Assembly (NCBI RefSeq): GCF_014305095.1
Contig: NZ_JACRUI010000005.1
Coordinates: forward strand, 248,001-312,000
Length of the DNA stretch: 64,000 bases
Direction: 5' to 3'
DNA from: Flavobacterium kayseriense
Lineage (GTDB): Bacteria > Bacteroidota > Bacteroidia > Flavobacteriales > Flavobacteriaceae
Part shown: positions 62,299 to 64,000 of the stretch, one piece after another
How positions within the stretch are numbered: position 1 is the first letter of the stretch
Layout of the letters: every line of letters starts with the position of its first letter
The notes under the pieces: generated by a model
The model's database searches: none
What the model saw: the letters and a program-made list of their open reading frames with translations, nothing else
Told to the model about the DNA's origin: nothing
Made by a program: the position numbers and the translations under genes

Positions 62299-63162
62299 AT
62301 GAAATTCAACTTATATATTTTATTAATATTAATATTAATTCTTTCTTCTTGCAATCAAAATAAGTTAGATTTATCAGAGTCAAATCAAGACTACCATCTA
62401 ACAAAAAGTATTGTAGATTTGGATGAATCCGTAGATTTTATTGAAACTTCTAAAGAATTCGAATTAAAACACAATGAAATGTTTCAACAAGATTTACAAA
62501 GTAAATCAAAGGAATATTATGATAATGTTATACAATCATTTGTAGAAGAAGAAACTGGTTTTTTTAAATTATTTGGTGAATTGTGGGATAGAGTTTTTAA
62601 ATCGGAAAACGAAAGAAAATTGCTGTGGAAATTAAAAATTGAACGTTATTTTAGAACTACTTCATTTTTAACCTACATTAGAAATGAAGTTTCTATATAT
62701 ACAGAAGGTGTTAATAATCAACGTAAAAATGGAGTTTCTAAAGTATTAGGCGCAAAACACGATTCAAACTTGTATATGCCTCTAATTGAAGGAAGTTCTT
62801 TTAATGCTAATAATGAAACTGTTGAAAAGATTATCCGTAAAATTAATGAAGAAATAAATGATCAGTTAATGGATATACCAGCTGATGGGATTTTAACAGG
62901 TATTATATTAGGTATTATGGCCTTTGTAGCAGTATTGTCGACTTTCGTTAAAAAAAGTATAGGTTGTTTTATAACGATTATTTTTCTTGTTGTGTTTTTT
63001 GTACGAAGTAATATGAGGCAAAGTGAAATGAAAGATATTCTAAAGACAGAGTGTTATAAAACACTAAATAGTACTAAAATTGAATATTTAGATAAACTCA
63101 ACAAAAACACAATCGGATATTATTCCCAACTTCAAAAATTGATTTATGAAACAAATAATTAA
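62299..63162 (+). CDS. Lipoprotein with C-terminal membrane helices, unknown function
   Basis: Starting at the ATG at 62299, which is the lipoprotein signal MKFNLYILLILILILSSC, it has 287 residues; an in-frame ATG seven codons earlier is less convincing. A helical extracytoplasmic region (SKEYYDNVIQSFVEEETGFFKLFGELWDR) is followed by hydrophobic segments around GILTGIILGIMAFVAVL and SIGCFITIIFLVVFFV. I recognise no family. The next gene overlaps its end by 17 bp, suggesting that it assists or neutralises the nuclease toxin. Confidence 0.7.
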   Translation: MKFNLYILLILILILSSCNQNKLDLSESNQDYHLTKSIVDLDESVDFIETSKEFELKHNEMFQQDLQSKSKEYYDNVIQSFVEEETGFFKLFGELWDRVFKSENERKLLWKLKIERYFRTTSFLTYIRNEVSIYTEGVNNQRKNGVSKVLGAKHDSNLYMPLIEGSSFNANNETVEKIIRKINEEINDQLMDIPADGILTGIILGIMAFVAVLSTFVKKSIGCFITIIFLVVFFVRSNMRQSEMKDILKTECYKTLNSTKIEYLDKLNKNTIGYYSQLQKLIYETNN

Positions 63163-64000
63163 CCGTAAAATTATCTTGTCGTTATCTCTTGTGCTTTTGG
63201 TTACTTCATGCAGAAAAGCAACAAATGAATTTATTGAAAAAACAGGCTTAAAAGAAGTAGGTAGTGAAGTTATCGGTAATATATCACTGAAAGAAATAAA
63301 AACCGGAATTTCTAAAAATTTATTCAAGAAAACTGTAAGAGAATTATCTGAATCTGGTTTATCAAAAGAAACCTCTAATATAATTTCAAAAGAGTTTAGC
63401 GAAGATTTAATTTTAAAATTATCAAAAGATATAGCCGAAAAACCTTCTTTTTTAAAATTAATAAATGAAAATCCTCTTTTTGTTTCAAGCTATAAAAAAT
63501 TACAAGACTTCCCACAGCATAGATTAAATCCTTCATACCTTTATCAGACAAAACAATGGATAAATAAAGGTTCAAAAGGACAATTAATTATTGACATTCC
63601 TAAAAACATCAATAAAAAATATAAAAACAGTGTACTAGAAGGAATTCAATTTACAGAAAGAACAATTAATTATAAAGAAGTAAGTTTTAAAGGAGTTTTT
63701 CCAGATTTTTCTAAACATAGCGCTTTTTCAACTTCTTTACCTGAGAAATATTATACTTATAATGATAATAATACCTTTGATATTTGTAAAAATGCCCTTA
63801 GGAAGGAATATGAAAAAAATCCGCCAAAAATAGAACAAATACTCCGTGACCTCAATAGAGGAAAAGTTTATAAATCTAATGGGGTAGTACTTAATGAAGA
63901 GGAGATGCTTAAAAAGCAAATTAAAGATATTCTTCAAGAAAATTCAGGACAACAGAAAGGACGAATTTTCGGTTTCACGTGGCATCATAATGAAGCGGTT
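63146..64000 (+). CDS. Lipoprotein-signal toxin with WHH-type HNH nuclease domain, cut off by window end
   Basis: The frame opens at ATG 63146 and is still open at 64000 (285 residues visible). A lipoprotein signal ends LVLLVTSC (Cys22). A helical middle follows. The last ~100 residues match the N-terminal part of the HNH/EndoVII nuclease family with conserved WHH: KGVFPDFSKHSAF, LPEKYYTY, CKNALRKEYEKNPPKIE, LRDLNRGKVY and GFTWHHNEAV. These domains are C-terminal toxins of interbacterial polymorphic systems. An immunity gene would be expected just past the window. A nuclease on a lipid-anchored carrier is unusual. Confidence 0.8.
   Translation, partial: MKQIINRKIILSLSLVLLVTSCRKATNEFIEKTGLKEVGSEVIGNISLKEIKTGISKNLFKKTVRELSESGLSKETSNIISKEFSEDLILKLSKDIAEKPSFLKLINENPLFVSSYKKLQDFPQHRLNPSYLYQTKQWINKGSKGQLIIDIPKNINKKYKNSVLEGIQFTERTINYKEVSFKGVFPDFSKHSAFSTSLPEKYYTYNDNNTFDICKNALRKEYEKNPPKIEQILRDLNRGKVYKSNGVVLNEEEMLKKQIKDILQENSGQQKGRIFGFTWHHNEAV

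Noticed and set aside
1..64000. CRISPR array or insertion sequences
   Set aside because: Reading through the window I saw no regularly spaced direct repeats and no transposase-like protein.

Overview
The window reads as chromosome from a member of the Bacteroidota, most likely Flavobacteriia (Flavobacterium-like). The supporting signs are an AT-rich genome, a SusC/SusD pair, weak Shine-Dalgarno sequences, many Bacteroidota-type promoters (TTG, 16-23 nt, TANNTTTG), and typical flavobacterial neighbours such as a NagB/PIG-L fusion, a peroxiredoxin-thioredoxin pair and a Crp/Fnr regulator beside sulfide:quinone oxidoreductase-like flavoproteins. No rRNA, complete tRNA, CRISPR array or insertion sequence was seen.

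Positions 1-34200 look like core chromosome. A truncated FAD/4Fe-4S oxidase gene opens the window. From 2.1 to 19.2 kb lies a peptidoglycan amino-sugar salvage locus: a DeoR regulator and NagB/PIG-L fusion on the minus strand, and divergent SusC, SusD, MurQ etherase, SSS symporter, AnmK kinase, HGSNAT-type acyltransferase, DigH-like glycan hydrolase, AmpG-like permease and NagZ-like GH3. Together they could import and break down muropeptides from the outer membrane to amino-sugar phosphates. NhaC and a peroxiredoxin/thioredoxin/DUF6952 group follow. From 22.7 to 30.0 kb an eight-gene minus-strand operon encodes a YbhGFSR-type exporter with its TetR regulator, TolC, a HlyD lipoprotein, a small cupin, two ATPases and two permeases. 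From 30.3 to 34.2 kb are two SQR-like flavoproteins that share a candidate operator, next to a Crp/Fnr regulator.

From about 35.02 kb to the window end is an accessory island. It starts at a fragment resembling the 3' end of a tRNA, followed by a tyrosine integrase, an excisionase-like HTH protein and unknown cargo. The cargo includes a nonsense-interrupted DUF1643 gene, a zinc-ribbon PD-(D/E)XK nuclease and a hypoxanthine-DNA-glycosylase-like fusion.

The centrepiece is one tightly packed defence operon at 43.96-57.55 kb: XRE controller, C5 DNA methyltransferase, a protein with two GHKL ATPase domains, a receiver-like protein, a ComEC-like MBL hydrolase, a MORC/MutL-like GHKL ATPase, a Z1 helicase, a PD-(D/E)XK (DUF4420-like) nuclease, an AIPR protein and a second small ExK nuclease. 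The MutL-Z1-nuclease-AIPR part matches the known MZA defence system and the MORC-type restriction-modification operons. The kinase/receiver/MBL cassette spliced between methyltransferase and MZA core is the most likely novel element, and it suggests phosphorelay control of a restriction system.

A compositionally odd, gene-free 1.2-kb stretch follows, then an HNH endonuclease/HIT hydrolase pair, a stand-alone HsdR-N nuclease, and three overlapping or adjacent lipoprotein genes. The last is truncated by the window end just as it enters a WHH-type HNH nuclease toxin domain.
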